DNA of 64,000 nucleotides from Cymbidium sinense (Eukaryota; Streptophyta; Magnoliopsida; Asparagales; Orchidaceae). The notes beneath the pieces were generated by a model that did not search any database, was not told the origin of the DNA, and was given only the letters and a program-made list of their open reading frames with translations. A program made the position numbers and the translations under genes. The stretch lies in contig CM038222.1 in NCBI GenBank assembly GCA_021442155.1, positions 110,053,121-110,117,120 of the forward strand, read 5' to 3'. Each line of letters begins with the position of its first letter. Position 1 is the stretch's first letter. Positions 47,520-60,239 of this stretch are shown here, in pieces.

Positions 47520-48400
47520 TATAAAATATTCTATTTTCTTTCCCTTTTTCATTAACTTGGGATAGTAAACCCCAAGTGATCCATCCAAAGCCATAGTGTA
47601 TAAAATCAATGGCTTTCTTGGAATCAGACATCAAGTATTATTTTAAGCTTTGAAATGTATTTTAGCATTTTTCATCCCAAATAAATTTGGAATCATTCTT
47701 TTTTAATGCCACAAATGGTTGGCATCTTCTTTATAAGTTCAATATGAACCTCCTTAAATATGTCAGCCTTCCCTAGAATGATCTTAACTATGAAAGACTC
47801 CTCGGTTGTCACATTTCTATATTAGGTTTTATCTTTTCTAGATCAATTTCTATCCCACAGTGCCTTGCTATGAACCCTAAAAATTTTCTTGAAGTCACTA
47901 CAAAAGCATACTTTAACGGGTTCATTTTCAAGTAATAGTGGCATAACTAATCGAAAATGATCCATAAATCATATAGATGATTTTTTTTCTCTACTTTTGC
48001 TAGCTAGATCATTGATATAACATTTAACTTAATTGTGATATAAGTCCTCAAAGATTCTAGTCATGGCCCATTGATTAGTTGCTTTATCATTTTTGAGACC
48101 AAATGGCATGATTGTGTAATAGAATTTCCCTATATAAGTTTTGAACATCGTATGCTTTCATCCTCTAGAGCCATCTTTATTTCATTGTATCTAGATGATC
48201 CATCCATGAATGAAAATATCTCATGCGAAGAGGCTATGTCCACCATAAGTTTTTGTATTGGCAATGGGAACTCATCTTTAGAACAAACCTTATTCAAGTC
48301 TCTAAAGTTAATGTAAATGCATATTTGACCATTATTTTTCTTTATGAGGACTATGCTAGCTAGCAAATCAAAGTAATGTTCTTGTTGTTTAAAGTTAGCT
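47520..48400 (-). pseudogene. Reverse transcriptase-RNase H, Gypsy element 3
   Basis: Open part 48130-48366: 'ASIVLIKKNNGQICIYINFR', DLNKVCSKDEFPLP, 'IFSFMDGSSRYNEIKMALED'. In another frame it continues 'YYTIMPFGLKNDKATNQWAM', then at about 48005-48020 the catalytic box reads YIND instead of YxDD, so one metal-binding Asp is lost. Further 'MNPLKYAFVVTSRKFLGFIA' (47.85-47.93), 'DSKFIWDEKC' and 'DFIHYGFGWITWGLLSQVNE' mark the RNase H side. Frameshifts and stops throughout. Confidence 0.85.
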
Positions 48401-49600
48401 ATAATTAATTTTTAACTTAAGTAATTACTTGCTATTTAATTTCAAGATGTATATTCCTAGGAGCTTGTTTTACTGGGCTTACATCAGGTTTAATCTCTAG
48501 TATATGCACTGCAACCTCTAGAGATAAACCTAGCATTTTATCGTAGCTCTATTCAAAGAAATCTTTATATTCAAAGAGTAAAGTTATTAACTCTTCGGAA
48601 TCAATTGGACTCAATAATGAACTATCAAAAGTTGGTTTTGGGTCTTCTTAAGTTCCTAAGTTGATCTCCTTTAACTCATCAATAGTGGACTTTATTTTCT
48701 CTTCAAACTCAGGGAGTGCATTTTGAAGTAAGCAATCATTAGATTCATTTATTATTTCAAGAAAAAATTCCTCTTAAGAGTTAGAATGAATTTCAAATAA
48801 TTGATCAGATTATAAATGATTTCTTATCATCAAATAATGTTCTACATCATCTAAAGGTCCAATGCCAACTTTGGATTTTGGATTTCTATTTTTAGTATTC
48901 CACAAGCTCTACATGTGTTGAGCTATATCTTTGAGCCAAGTATTTATAATCAGACCATTCTTCATAGGATTTCTAACATAATTAGGATAACAATCAAAAG
49001 GAAGTTCTATTATTTAATTTGATAATGGATCTTTAAGCTTTACTTCTACTTCTGAGCTTAATGGTTTCGGTACAGAGTAGAACTTAGACAACTTTCCCAC
49101 TTCTCCTGATAGGTTAGAGGCCACTTTGGCTTCTAACTGGGATACTTTATTTTGACCAAGAGTAGTTAAAGTCAAAGTTTCTGCATATTTCTTTAATTTT
49201 TTATATATATAAAGTTTAGGTTCATCCTTTAATGCCTCGATTTGCACCTCATCATTATTTAATTCTAGTGGAATTCAATATTTATTAAAGCATATTTTTT
49301 ATTAGAATCTTCATCAGAAATAGATTCCAAATCAACTTGTATCACTAGAGGTTCTTTTTCTTCCTCCTTTTCTTTCTTTTCTTCTTTTTTATTTGTTATT
49401 TTATTTGATGCCTCAATAATACTAGATTACACAAAATCATGCACTTGCTTCTTAGGCATATAATAAGCTGCATTTTCATATAGTTCAATTTCATGAACAA
49501 AGAATGGTTGTATATCACATTTTAAAGTGTATTCCACTCCATCCCTAGTGTACTTAATACACTGATGGAGTTAAAAAGGAACCATTCTATACTTATGAAT

Positions 49601-50233
49601 CTAGGGTCTACTTAAGAGGGCATTGAAGGATGTCTTTGAGTTAATAATGTGGAATTTGGCTTCAGTCTTCAATTCCTCTATTTCTAATAATAGAGTTATT
49701 GTGTTTAAAGCTTTCTCCCTGGTTTCATTAAATCCTCTCAATAACATCTTATCTAAGCTGAGTATTTTAGTATTAATTTTCAGAAATGATAATGTTCTAG
49801 AGTTCATAATATTGACTAAAGCATTAGGGTCTACCAGAACTCTTGAGAACCTGATGTTTTCCACTTTAATAGAAATATAGATGGGCCAATTATGATTAGT
49901 GGTCCCCAAAAGTAGATCCTTATCAGAAAAAGTAACTCCACAGATCCTCTTATACCAAGCTTCATCTAAGGAAGTTGCTACAAGCTGAGTCAGGCATATC
50001 TTTGGGTCGAGTAATGCCTTTACTAATGATTCCTTCATTTCTTTTGATTGAATAAGGGCATCATTGATACTTGGCCTAATAGGAGGTTTCCTAAGATAGG
50101 CTAAGATGTTGTAGTCGACCTTGGGAGCAATTGGCTCAACTACTGGATCTTGTTGCAATAGCTCTGAGCCTTGATCAATAATTTGCTTCTCTTTCTCTTT
50201 ACGAGGAGGAGGTAGACCACATGGAAAAATCAT
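49601..50233 (-). pseudogene. gag-protease segment, Gypsy element 3 (open 210 codons)
   Basis: The longest open retroelement frame here. It contains 'VTFSDKDLLLGTTNHNWPIY' and, further on, 'SRVLVDPNALVNIMNSRTLS', 'RGFNETREKALNTITLLLEI' and 'AKFHIINSKTSFNALLSRP'. This is the Tat-type protease, usual active site VDPGASVNI. Here the Gly-Ala-Ser after the Asp is N-A-L, so the enzyme would be dead even though the frame is open. The frame stops at the conserved NALLGRP position. Confidence 0.85.
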
Positions 50234-50677
50234 CCCACTATGAATATTTACTTCAGTGATATCTGCAAGGGTTGTATCACCCTAGTCCTCATCCATCATG
50301 TCCTTTTGTAGAGATTGGTTAGAGTTTGATAATTCTATCTATATGCTAATAAGATTGCACTATAAATCATCTATAGGATTATCAATGTCTAACCTTGGTT
50401 CACAAAACACATTATCATGAGAATTTTCTTTTTGATCTTTTCATTTTTCTACATTTTCAATAACACATTCATGAGATATAGCATAAATGTAAGAAATGCT
50501 TCTTGAGGCAAACTTTTTATTTATTTCTTTAAAATGAGTACATAATGATGAAGGAGTGTAAGACCTAGCCTTTCCATCCTTATCATACAAAACTCTGTCA
50601 TGTACATACGGTGTTGAATGCTATCAAGGTGGAACTGACTCTCCAGACTCCAATGGATTACTCTGGATGATCTTCTT

Positions 50678-50902
50678 CTAAGTCTTCATTAGATCCTGCA
50701 TTGCACTTTTAAAGCTTTTCATTAAATATTTTCTAGAAGAATGGGATAAGATTATATCCCATTCATTTGAAGAAAAAGTAAAAGATGTGGGATTACCAAC
50801 CCTTTTTTTATAGTTCCTTTTGAGCCAATCTTTTAAGGTGAAATAGTCTTCGATAGTGTGCCCTAACACTTGGTGGCATAGACAAAAGTTAGGGTTGTTC
50901 AC
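50678..50902 (-). pseudogene. gag zinc-knuckle-like segment, element 3
   Basis: Frame starts 'NNPNFCLCHQVLGHTIEDYF' and TLKD. Plant Gypsy gag proteins carry a related C-x2-H-…-G-H-T-x-E-x-C stretch that binds the element RNA. Here the final Cys is Tyr. Confidence 0.65.
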
Positions 50903-51299
50903 CTTGCTAACTTCCTTTTGGCCTCTTTGGGTAGGGTAATTTAAAATCTAACTTCTTTTTAAAATTTTGAAAATCTTCCTCACTACCTCTCTTTTGAAAG
51001 GATTAGTCTAGTTTATTCTTTCACTAAAAGAGCTGGTTGGAATCTTCTTGGAGAAAGGTGATACTTGACAAATATTTCTCTACATGTATCTAAATGGGGG
51101 CCTTTCCTTTGTCTGCTATAGAGACATTGCATGCATTCTTTTTTAATAGCTTTCTAGGTTTTTATTATCCCAAGGAAGATTGTTCTTCTAGGAAGGTCAT
51201 CCTAGGAGCCTCTTCTTGAAGACTGGTGGCTTTGTTTTAGAGTTTTTGAAATGGTTTGATTGTAAAGCCTTTTAATAGGAAAGCCAGACCATGAATGTT

Positions 51300-51720
51300 T
51301 TGGAGGGAGATCTTAATAGCGTGCTACTCCTGCAACTAGGGCTCACACTTAAGATTGAGAATTCTCCATCTGAAAATGTAATCCACAAGAGACTCATCGG
51401 GATTTTTCTTTTCTACTACTAAGTCTCACATAGTGATGTGGTGTTTGGTGGCAGTGAATCTTTTCACAAACATATTTTCTAGTTCAATGAAAGTGCTCAC
51501 TGAACCATTCAGTATTTTTTTTATACAAATTGAAAGAAACTTTGGTCAAGCTACTAACGAACTGTTTAAAGAATAGAGTATCACTCCTAATGACATTGCA
51601 GCTACTTGCATGGATGTAAGCTAGATGTTGTTTGGGGTTCCTAGTCCCATCAAATACTTTAAAAGAAGGAGGTACAAATCCTTTGAGATATGCAATGGAG
51701 CCATGTTTCTCAAGGTATGG
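51300..51720 (-). pseudogene. gag capsid-like domain, element 3
   Basis: Minus strand from about 51665 down reads 'FKVFDGTRNPKQHLAYIHAS', 'RSDTLFFKQFVSSLTKVSFN' and LYKK, closely matching the retrotransposon gag domain pattern (F-x-G-T-x-N-P-x-x-H-L…L-x-x-F-x-x-S-L-x-G-x-A). It then breaks into other frames. The capsid domain packages element RNA in a live copy. Confidence 0.75.
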
Positions 51721-52467
51721 TCTACCCTTTAGAATTAAGTTTGTACCTCATGACTATGTTAAAGCTTCTTTGACTTGCTGTTCTACTAAGGACATCAAGT
51801 TAGTTATAGGGGGTATATCATTTGCAAGCTTGTGCTCTTGATGATATTCCTCTAAACTGAGCCTTATCTCCTCAGTGGGACAGGTTGCTTAAGGTTGTTC
51901 TATAGGATGAGGATGTTAAGAGGAAGGGATCATGCTTTGGAGTGATTGCATGGTAGCAATCATATCTTCCATCCTCTTTTCCATCATAGTAATCTGATCA
52001 TCCTTCTTATGTAGTTGAAGGATCAATTATTGAGTAGGATTAGTTATAGGGTTTCCTTATGTCTCATCCCGCTCTCACTTTAATGATCTAATATTTACTA
52101 TTTAGATATGTGCTATAGGCAACCTTGAGTCATCATCAGTAATTCATCCAATCCAAAATCAAAATCTTTTTGGATTCTTTTTAGTTTTTTTTCATTTTCA
52201 ACATCCTCATTCATAAGTTCTTCATTTCACCATTACTATCAAAGATGACATTAGACTCAACTCCCAAATCAATGGGTTTTACCTCAGATGTTTCACCCTT
52301 ATAACCTCTTTGGTAATAGGGACTTCCTCTATATCAAGAGTGGCTCCGAGGCCAAGTTATTGCTCATCTATAATTTCTCTATTATAAAGAAAAAATTGAA
52401 TAGACTGTGCTCTTCTACCATAAATATGAGATGATGATGGCCCTTCAGCTCAAGGCCTAGGTGAAGA

Positions 52468-52899
52468 TTATGAAGGTCTATCTGAGATAGGCCTAGTGAT
52501 GTGCTCTCTCTCTAATGATGAAGGTGATGAAGGAACTCTAGGCTCAAGGGCCAATGGAGCTTTCCTAACATAGACTTTCTTGGTTACTTTCTTAGGGAAG
52601 ATTCTATATTTCCCAAAACTAACAGATTGATCTTTATGCAAAGCTAGTGATTTTCCTAGACGGTGGTATCGATCTGGTACAATAAGCATAGGATATGAAG
52701 GTTTTCTTCTAAAAGGAATGACCACCTTCCCCTCCCCTTGATTCTGGGAAGTGGTTGGTCTTCGTAGAATTTTGCTTTCAAGGCTTTTAGATGCATGTTC
52801 TTTCATAGCCCTGAGTAACTCCTCCTTAGTATAAGAGGAGGGTCTAGGAACCCTGTGGAGGATATGGTGTATCCTATAATGTGTTTCTCTGCTTAACAT
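52468..52899 (-). pseudogene. Open 143-codon frame upstream of gag, element 3
   Basis: Starts at ATG 52899 and is rich in Arg, Lys, Ser and Pro ('RRKPSYPMLIVPDRYHRLGK'). I recognise no domain. Its place just upstream of the gag domain and the same strand suggest the N-terminal part of the element's gag or an extra ORF of the kind some Tat elements carry. Among the longest open frames in the retroelement region, so it decayed less or by chance stayed open. Confidence 0.45.
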
Positions 52900-53129
52900 T
52901 TTAAAATTTTTCTTACTTTAATGAATAAAGGGGACGAGGTGGAGAACTCAATATTGTAGATACATCCTCCTCTCCCATGGCTATAGAAAAAGGGTGATAT
53001 TTTCTTCCTCCTAAAAGAGGTGAAGTACCAAGGAGGGTGTATTAGTCCCATGCCCTGGCCAATTATATTTCTGGCATTTCTTTTTTATTTCCTTTACCTA
53101 AGGGCTATTCTCTTAAGCCTTCTTCCCTT

Positions 53130-53515
53130 ATTCATATTTTAGCTTTTGGTCATTTCAAGGGGGTCAGAAGTGGACCCTATCTTGAAAGCATTAGAAAAGA
53201 GAGGATCAAGCAATGCCTTCAGAGTGGGCAACTTGATCTTTTTATATGCCTGCCCCATTTGAACCCTCTTAGTGGCTTGAGTAGCAACTTTTTGCCTTCA
53301 ACAAGGGTAGAATGAGATGAACTGGAGAATTCCAAAATGGGCTATTTGTTCCTAACAACCACCTCACTAATATGAGCTAATGTCACTCCATTAGCTGTAA
53401 TGTTTAATTTCTCAAATCCAGCTCCAAACTTGATAATGGGGCCATCAGCCAACTTACTACAATCTACAAAAAAGATAATCCCAGATTTAGCAGTGAAGAT
53501 GAATTGTCCGACTAT
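53130..53515 (-). pseudogene. Coding-like fragment of unknown origin
   Basis: From about 53515 down the minus strand reads 'GQFIFTAKSGIIFFVDCSKL' and then 'ADGPIIKFGAGFEKLNITAN', 'GVTLAHISEVVVRNK' before a stop. In another frame 'VATQATKRVQMGQAYKKIKL' and 'PTLKALLDPLFSNAFKIGST' follow, to about 53150. The composition and lack of stops look protein-coding, but I do not recognise the family. It may be the start of element 3's gag or a captured host gene piece. Confidence 0.4.
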
Positions 53516-53739
53516 TTTTTGTTTGCAAAAATAAAAATTTTATGTAAGTCATAATTAACAATAATCATAATGTAGTCAAAAGAAAATCTTTTAACTCATT
53601 AGCAATTTTTTAGCCAATTTTTTATGGCAAAGATATTTTATTTTCCTAAAAATACATGAGTTGTAGAACCATCTCACTTAATTTCAACAAGTGGGATAGT
53701 TCTATTCTCCCTCTTTTAGTGGATGTTGAATATACTCTA

Positions 53740-56420
53740 CCGAGGGTGAAATGGAGAGATATTCAGTGGAAAGAAAGATAATCTTGACCCGTGAAAACAC
53801 ACATTACTAATATATAGAAATAATAGCTTATATATAAACATGGATAGAAAAACCATTTCCCAATGGAGTTGCCTGAAACTAACTTTATGCCAAAAATTTG
53901 TAACATCACATAGAATTAAGAATTTCTTATTTGGCTGATCAAATGCATCATTAAAGAATAAATATATTATCTCGAAAGATAAACATGTTATTTTATAATG
54001 AATTTGATCATTTAATAAAAGACTCTTAAGGCTAATAGATCTTTAATGTACCAAAGAATTTTTTCTTAAAGTAAATGAGAAGCAGAATAGAGTTTATTTG
54101 AAACTGGGTTCATAGTTTCCTATAATGGCAAGCCCTTATAGTTAATTACATCTTAGGATTGGAGGACCTCTTCCTAGGAAAACTCTCGTTTAAAAAAATA
54201 AGTTATTATGTTTATATATTTTTAAGTTAGTTTCTAAAGAAAATGTTTTTTTTGAAAAATTCAAATGGGAACACTGTAAAGGGGAAAGAGTTATTTTGAA
54301 AGTCAATCGAGATTGAGTAGGAAATGCTTATTGAAACTAATATGCCCAATAGGTGTTTCAACTATGCTATTATTCAATTTTAAATTTTAAAATTTAATAG
54401 AATTTTGAGTTGGAATTTTATTACAAATCTAGGACTTAGATTCTAGCACATGACTATGGAAATGACTAGGGTTGAAGACTTAGTTCAGCAGGATGCTTCA
54501 GATCCTCTATCCATAAGTGCTTTTAACATAAGTTAGAAGCTTGACCTAATGTAATATTTGGAAATTATGGCTTCTTTCTCTTATTAGAGAAAAATAATCT
54601 ATCTTAACTCCTCTGGAGTTATAACTCGCATGGAAAGACTGCCAGCTAATACCACCTAATTGATTTTTAAATCCGTGATGTCAAGTCTCATGTATGCAAG
54701 ATGGTTAGGTTGTTGTATTTTAGAAAAGAATCAAGAAACTTAGACTCATTCCCTAATCTGTAGAATCATGTAGGGTATGATATGCTCCTAACTAATGCAT
54801 ATTTTCAAACTTTTAGATGTTTCAACTCATGATTCATTTAAGGTCTTAAGGTTTGTATTTTATGACTAAATGACATGCAATTAGAAACTAGTAATGGGCT
54901 AAATCAAGAAGAGAAGGCAGACTTTTCTAGGAAGGTGGCCATCCTCAAAGGTCAAATGGCCCTTTTATGCAATGAGTAAAGTGCCCAATTCATGGTTAGA
55001 ATAATATGCCAGCATGGTTCACAAAAGTTTGTTGTTTCTAGTTACTTTTAAGTTATTCATAGGGCTTTAATTTATGCATAAAGTTTTAAGTTTATTTTAT
55101 CTTTATTTCAGCTATTTAGATTTAGATTGGTAGAAAAATTTAATTTTCTTAAGAGCCTAACATCTAGGCATTCATCATAGAAAGCATAACACAGAAAGAA
55201 ACATAAAAAAGCAAGTTGATTCTATTGCTCACCTAAAGTAAATAAAGCCAATTTTAAATTAAAGAATATGCCATTGTCGTGGGTACCATTGCATAACCTA
55301 GAAGAAAGAAAAAATAGGTAGCCGAGCTCTACCCTTATACAGCCCAGCCTAGAACTACAAGTTTAGATCTACGGGGGTCTTCTTTCCAAGATCATCTAAT
55401 TCTTTAGGGACCTCCATTGGACTTTACAGGAGACCTCTACACCTATCTGTTGGTAAGGTCAACTCCTACTATTCCTAGACCTCATAAATTCTAATCTAAT
55501 TCTAAGCATCAAATTACATTTGAAATTAAAAAATAAATTATAAGCCCTCTAAAATAAATGTTAAGAAAATCCAAAGAGTATACCATCAGTTTTATTTGCA
55601 CGCATTCAGGCTTAACATTAGTTGCTTGCTGATGCCACCTATTCTATTGGGCTATGCTTAGTGACTTAAGCATACTTGGAAGAAAATAACATTTATATAT
55701 AATTTATGACGTAAGTCCCTTTTAGCACAACCCCCTGTAGAAGATAACATTAGTTCAAAAAAGAACGTCCTACCATTCAGACTAATGATAAACAATCCTA
55801 GGCATCCAATCTGAAATAATACACCACAAAAAAAGAAAAAAACATTTCAAATCACATCATAGAATATCATAGAATGACCTAACCTAAGTCAATGGTCTAT
55901 GACCTAATAATCTAGTGTGTGCAGGAATTTGGTTTGTGTGGCAAGACTTTGCTAAGCCTTTTTAGATTCAAGTTTCAATTTGGGTTTCCAATATTTAATT
56001 TAATTTGATTTTAAATATTTTAATTTTTATAATTTATCTTTATAAGTACGTGTCATTATTATATGAAATATTGAAGGTACTAAGACCTGCTTCGGACCAG
56101 CAACCCTATGACCTTGGGTGTCAAGATTATATACCAAATATTGCTAAGTATGAAAATTTTTATTTTTATTCTTTTAACTTCTTTTAATTTTAAAAGTGGT
56201 TTAATTTACCATGGGTGATTTCAATTTAAGTGATTTAATGATTTATAATTTTATTTTCTTTTTAGGTGCATTTGATGTTAAGATGAGATTAAGTTTTCAA
56301 GAATAAAGAATGAAATAGAATCCACTTTGAGTGGAACCCATTCTATTCAACATCCAAAGTCCTAATAGAATGAAATATTCACCTTAAAGTGAGGAATCAT
56401 TCTAAGGGGGTTTATTTAAG
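53740..56420 (+). repeat. Large repeat unit, R orientation, copy C (proximal part)
   Basis: Inverted relative to 43820-45350 and direct to 29760-30075 and 34240-35200. Landmarks: 'ttatctcgaaagataaacat' (53970), 'cagctaataccacc' (54644), 'gagctctacccttatac' (55324), 'ccaatctgaaataatacacc' (55807), 'agtcctaatagaatgaa' (56358). Non-coding. Confidence 0.65.
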
Positions 56421-58450
56421 ATTTTAGGGATCTTAATTATCTCTTTTAGATTTGGTTTGAATTTAGTTTAATGTATATTTTAATTTTGTTTATTTTGAAT
56501 TCTTCTTTTCATTCATTTGTTCTTTTTTGTTTTGATTGATCACATCTTAATTTGGATTATTTCCTTAATTAAGTTTAATTAATGTTTATTTTTGTTATTA
56601 TAATTTAATTTGAATTAGTTTTCACTTCAAATTTAATTCATTTATTTTTATAGTTTGAGTTTTATAATTTGATATTACCCCTTTTTATTTATTTGTTTTA
56701 TATTATTAATTTAACTTACATGACTCAAGTTCAATTATTATATTAAAGTTTTTGTTATTATAATTTACTTTAATTTAGCTTTCATATTTATTTCCTTATC
56801 CATTTAATTTTGCATTTAAATTAACTTGATTTGCTGATTAATGTTTCTTTTATGTTTATGTTTATCTTCATTAATATTCATTAACTAAAATGAACTTTAT
56901 ATTCAATCCTACTTTCAACGTCATCATTTCATTATATTTCAATTTTATAATTAATTTATTTTATTTTTAATTGGTATGCTTACATTTTATCTTGATTTCT
57001 TTTATTTCCATTTATTTGTTTCATTAAAATTTTTATATTTGTTAATGAGTTGAAATTAAAATGGTTCATTTCAAGTTATGATTTTATTAACATTTATGTA
57101 TTATGTGTTTAAGTAAAAAGATTAAATTGTCTCCAATTATTTTTTAAGTGATATATTTATTATTTTAGAATGGTTCTTCTTATCATTTGACTTTGTGTGA
57201 TTACTATTTTGATCTAAGAAGTCTAAGAAGAGATGTTCGTGTATAATAACCTATCTTAATTTATTTTAATACTTATCTCATTTAGGTTTAATTAATTCAT
57301 CCTTATTAAGTTTATTTGTATTCATATTTACTTTATTCTTTTTATTTAAACGACCTTAATAAGTTCATAAGTTTAGAGATTAATAAATTTTACATTTTTG
57401 TTTATTAGTGAGTTTATGACCAATTATTAAATTATTAACTATGAAGTTTAATTGAATTTCATATTTTTTGTAATTATTCTTAATATTAAACCCAAAGCTT
57501 ATGCTTAATTAAGTCTCTTTGTTTTCAGATTATTCGAAAGTTTTCTTCATGTGTTCTAATATAGATTATAATGTTTTAAACTTATTTTATAGATTTTATA
57601 AAAATTTTATGATTTTTTGATCTATTATTTCATGAAAAGTAACCTAAGGACTTGGAAATTCAATAATTCCCCATCAAAAAGTCAATTAGCCTTAAAGGTT
57701 TTATGGCAAATGGAGTTCTTTGCTGATTTGATTTTCCTAAAATTTCATCTTAATTAGATGTATGATTTGGGTTAAGTAAAGTTTTAATTATTTCATTAAA
57801 ACTTAAATTAAGCTTAATTTAGAAAAAAATCACTTAAAGATTTATTTTTCCTAGATTCCTCTCTAGAAGATGCTAACATATAGGGATTATTCATAATTTT
57901 TGGAATTTTGGTTGATTTACTATGATTTTCCTAAGTTCAGTTGATTATTTGAATTATTTAATTCAATTAATTATTAAATTAGGTGATTTTGTGTTTTATT
58001 AAGTTTACGGGAGTTTCAATAATGTGTTTAAATTTAATAGGGTGTGTTATAATGACTTAAGTTTTTTCTATGATTTTTCATAATTTTCTTTAATTACTTT
58101 TATTTATTTTATTAAAATTAGGTTTTGGGATTGAAAATTTATTATTTCTAAATTTATTTTAAAATAAATCATCAACAATTTTTCTACAGTGTATTTTAAA
58201 CTAAATTTCATTTCCTCAAAGTTTAAAATAATTACGATTAAATTAAGTTTAATTATTTTCATTTAAATTCAAATTAATTCAAAATTATCCAAATTTAATT
58301 GTTGATTTTAATTTTAATAGATTCCTCTCATTAAGATGAATCCATATAGCATTTATTTGAATTTTTTTGGCTTAATGTTTGATTTATTATGATTTTTTTT
58401 TGAAGTTTTTATCATTTTTCTATAATTTTTAAAATCTAAAATTTCTAATT
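56420..58450 (+). repeat. AT-rich core of large repeat unit, copy C
   Basis: Nearly gene-free T/A-rich sequence ('ttaatttt', 'ttatttatt' words), equivalent in position to 35200-36650. No frame with protein character. Confidence 0.4.
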
Positions 58451-60180
58451 TTCATCTTTAACTGCATCATCTCCACGTGGCGCCTTTCCATTCATTCATG
58501 CTGGATCCATGTGGATCCCATATTAAAATGGTGGCCCACGTGGTTTCGTTTCGGGTTGACCAATCAAAGATCAGACAACTTGGATGCTTTCGTTAGTTTC
58601 CTATAGGCATTTTAATCCAGTCGTCTAACTAGATCTTGATCATCCATTCCTAATAAAAAGAATGGATGATGAACATTATCTCCCCCTCCTTTTACTGGAT
58701 AACCAAGAGCCATTAATTCTCCATGCCGGTGATCAAAGAGATGAAACCATGCAATTTAATTGCAAAGTTATCAAGGAGTGATTTATAATTGATCTATGCA
58801 GTTTGATCTCAGTGGAGATCAACTTTTCTTTCCACAAAGGACCAAAATGGAAAGCTTAAGAGGGTTACTTAATTGTGTACTTCATCCGCGGTGATCCCCT
58901 GCGGCGGGGTCGACTTGGTTTTCTTCGTAATGTTGTGATGAAGCTCTGTGAAAGAGGAATTGAATTATCTCCTTGTGAATTGGCATATGGACCATAGCAT
59001 AGAAAGAATCTGATGGCTTTGGTCATTCTCCAGCCTCCTGAAGATGAGGGGATAGGGGTACTAGTGCGCTCAACTTCATTTGGGTAAGAGAAAGTAGTGG
59101 AAAGCTTAATTAGGCACCAAAAGATTTCTCCTTTTTTTTATTAGTAGTCGAGAGCCTCCTTTAAGCTTTCTTCTTCCTCTTAGTTGGCAATGGTGATGGC
59201 CACCTTTGGAGGCTAGCTCCAAGGGTGCTTAGTTGTCTCACACCTCTCTAAAGGTGATGCAAAGAGGATGAGGGATTGGGGAAGTTGGATTTTGCTTCAT
59301 GCTCTCCTTACTTTCCATGACATATTTCATTATCTTAGATTTTAGTTGGGATTGGTTTAGTTGCTTAAACTTGCTGACAATTACCCTTAACCCATCTTAG
59401 GATATGTTTTAAAGAGTTTAGATGGGTATGATGGGTTTTCTTCAAGCTTAGTTTTATTTGGTGTTTAATTATGCCATTTGGATTTGACTTAATCTCAAAC
59501 ATTTTAATCATGTTTCTCTTGATTGATTTGTTTAAGTTTTGGGTTTAAATTACTATTAATTGTGTAATGGATAATGAGGAAATCAAATAGCCCATGCCAC
59601 ATGAGAATTCAATACCATTTTGAGTCAACTTGACCCATTTTAACTTAAATGGGTTAAGTTGAATTTAATTGAGTCAAATGAAAAATTCTAGCTTAATTAA
59701 ATTATGTTTGGATTCCAATCTTGTTTAATCACATGTGAGAGATGATTTGGTTGATAATTTCATATGATTTGAAGTTAATTTCAATTTTTGACCCATTTAA
59801 CCCAAATTGGGCATAATGGATTAAGTTTGGGTTCATTTGGGTTAAATGACCAAATTGGTTAAATTGGACCCAATGATGGATTGGAATATGTTTTATTACC
59901 ATTTATATGTGATTTTGAGCAATTAAATTGAGTTGGTTTTGGTTTGATTTATGTTTGAACCAAATTGGACTCATTTAGGCTCATTTATGTCAAACGATCT
60001 ATTTAGCCCAATTGAATCCTTATTGGATTTATATTCTTTCATTTCATATTTAATCATGTTTATTTTATTATTTAAACCATTTGGAATGATTTTATTTGCT
60101 CAAAGTTTGGTGGGTTGACCTTTGACTTGGTGTGACCCAGATAGTCATAATTTTCAAACATATGAACTAATGCTGAGTTA
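58450..60180 (+). repeat. Large repeat unit, copy C, distal part
   Basis: GC-richer block with paired GATC and 'atccatgtggatccca' words (58480-58760), a GGCCACC block near 59200, then 'tttgacccatttaacccaaa'-like words (59560-60130). Matches the order of 31850-34240. Non-coding. Confidence 0.45.
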
Positions 60181-60239
60181 AACTGAACCATGTAAGAAAA
60201 TTGTTCTTGTTATTGATCAATATGATAATCAAATATCTT

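Larger units (their letters stand above)
47520..53520 (-). mobile_element. Ty3/Gypsy retrotransposon remnant 3 (gag-PR-RT-RH, no integrase)
   Basis: Longest internal region in the window. Minus strand from high to low: coding-like segment (53.15-53.5), a long open frame (52.47-52.90), gag (51.3-51.7), zinc-knuckle-like segment (50.7-50.9), protease frame (49.6-50.2), reverse transcriptase (47.9-48.4) and RNase H connection (47.5-47.8). No integrase follows; the Athila-like fragment replaces it. Key residues are lost in both protease and reverse transcriptase. Confidence 0.85.

Noticed and set aside
52501..52520. GTGCTCTCTCTCT on the plus strand resembles the miR156 target of SPL transcripts.
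   Set aside because: It is 37 kb from the SPL gene, on the non-coding strand of a Gypsy remnant, and the second half of the site does not match. It is a CT-rich coincidence.
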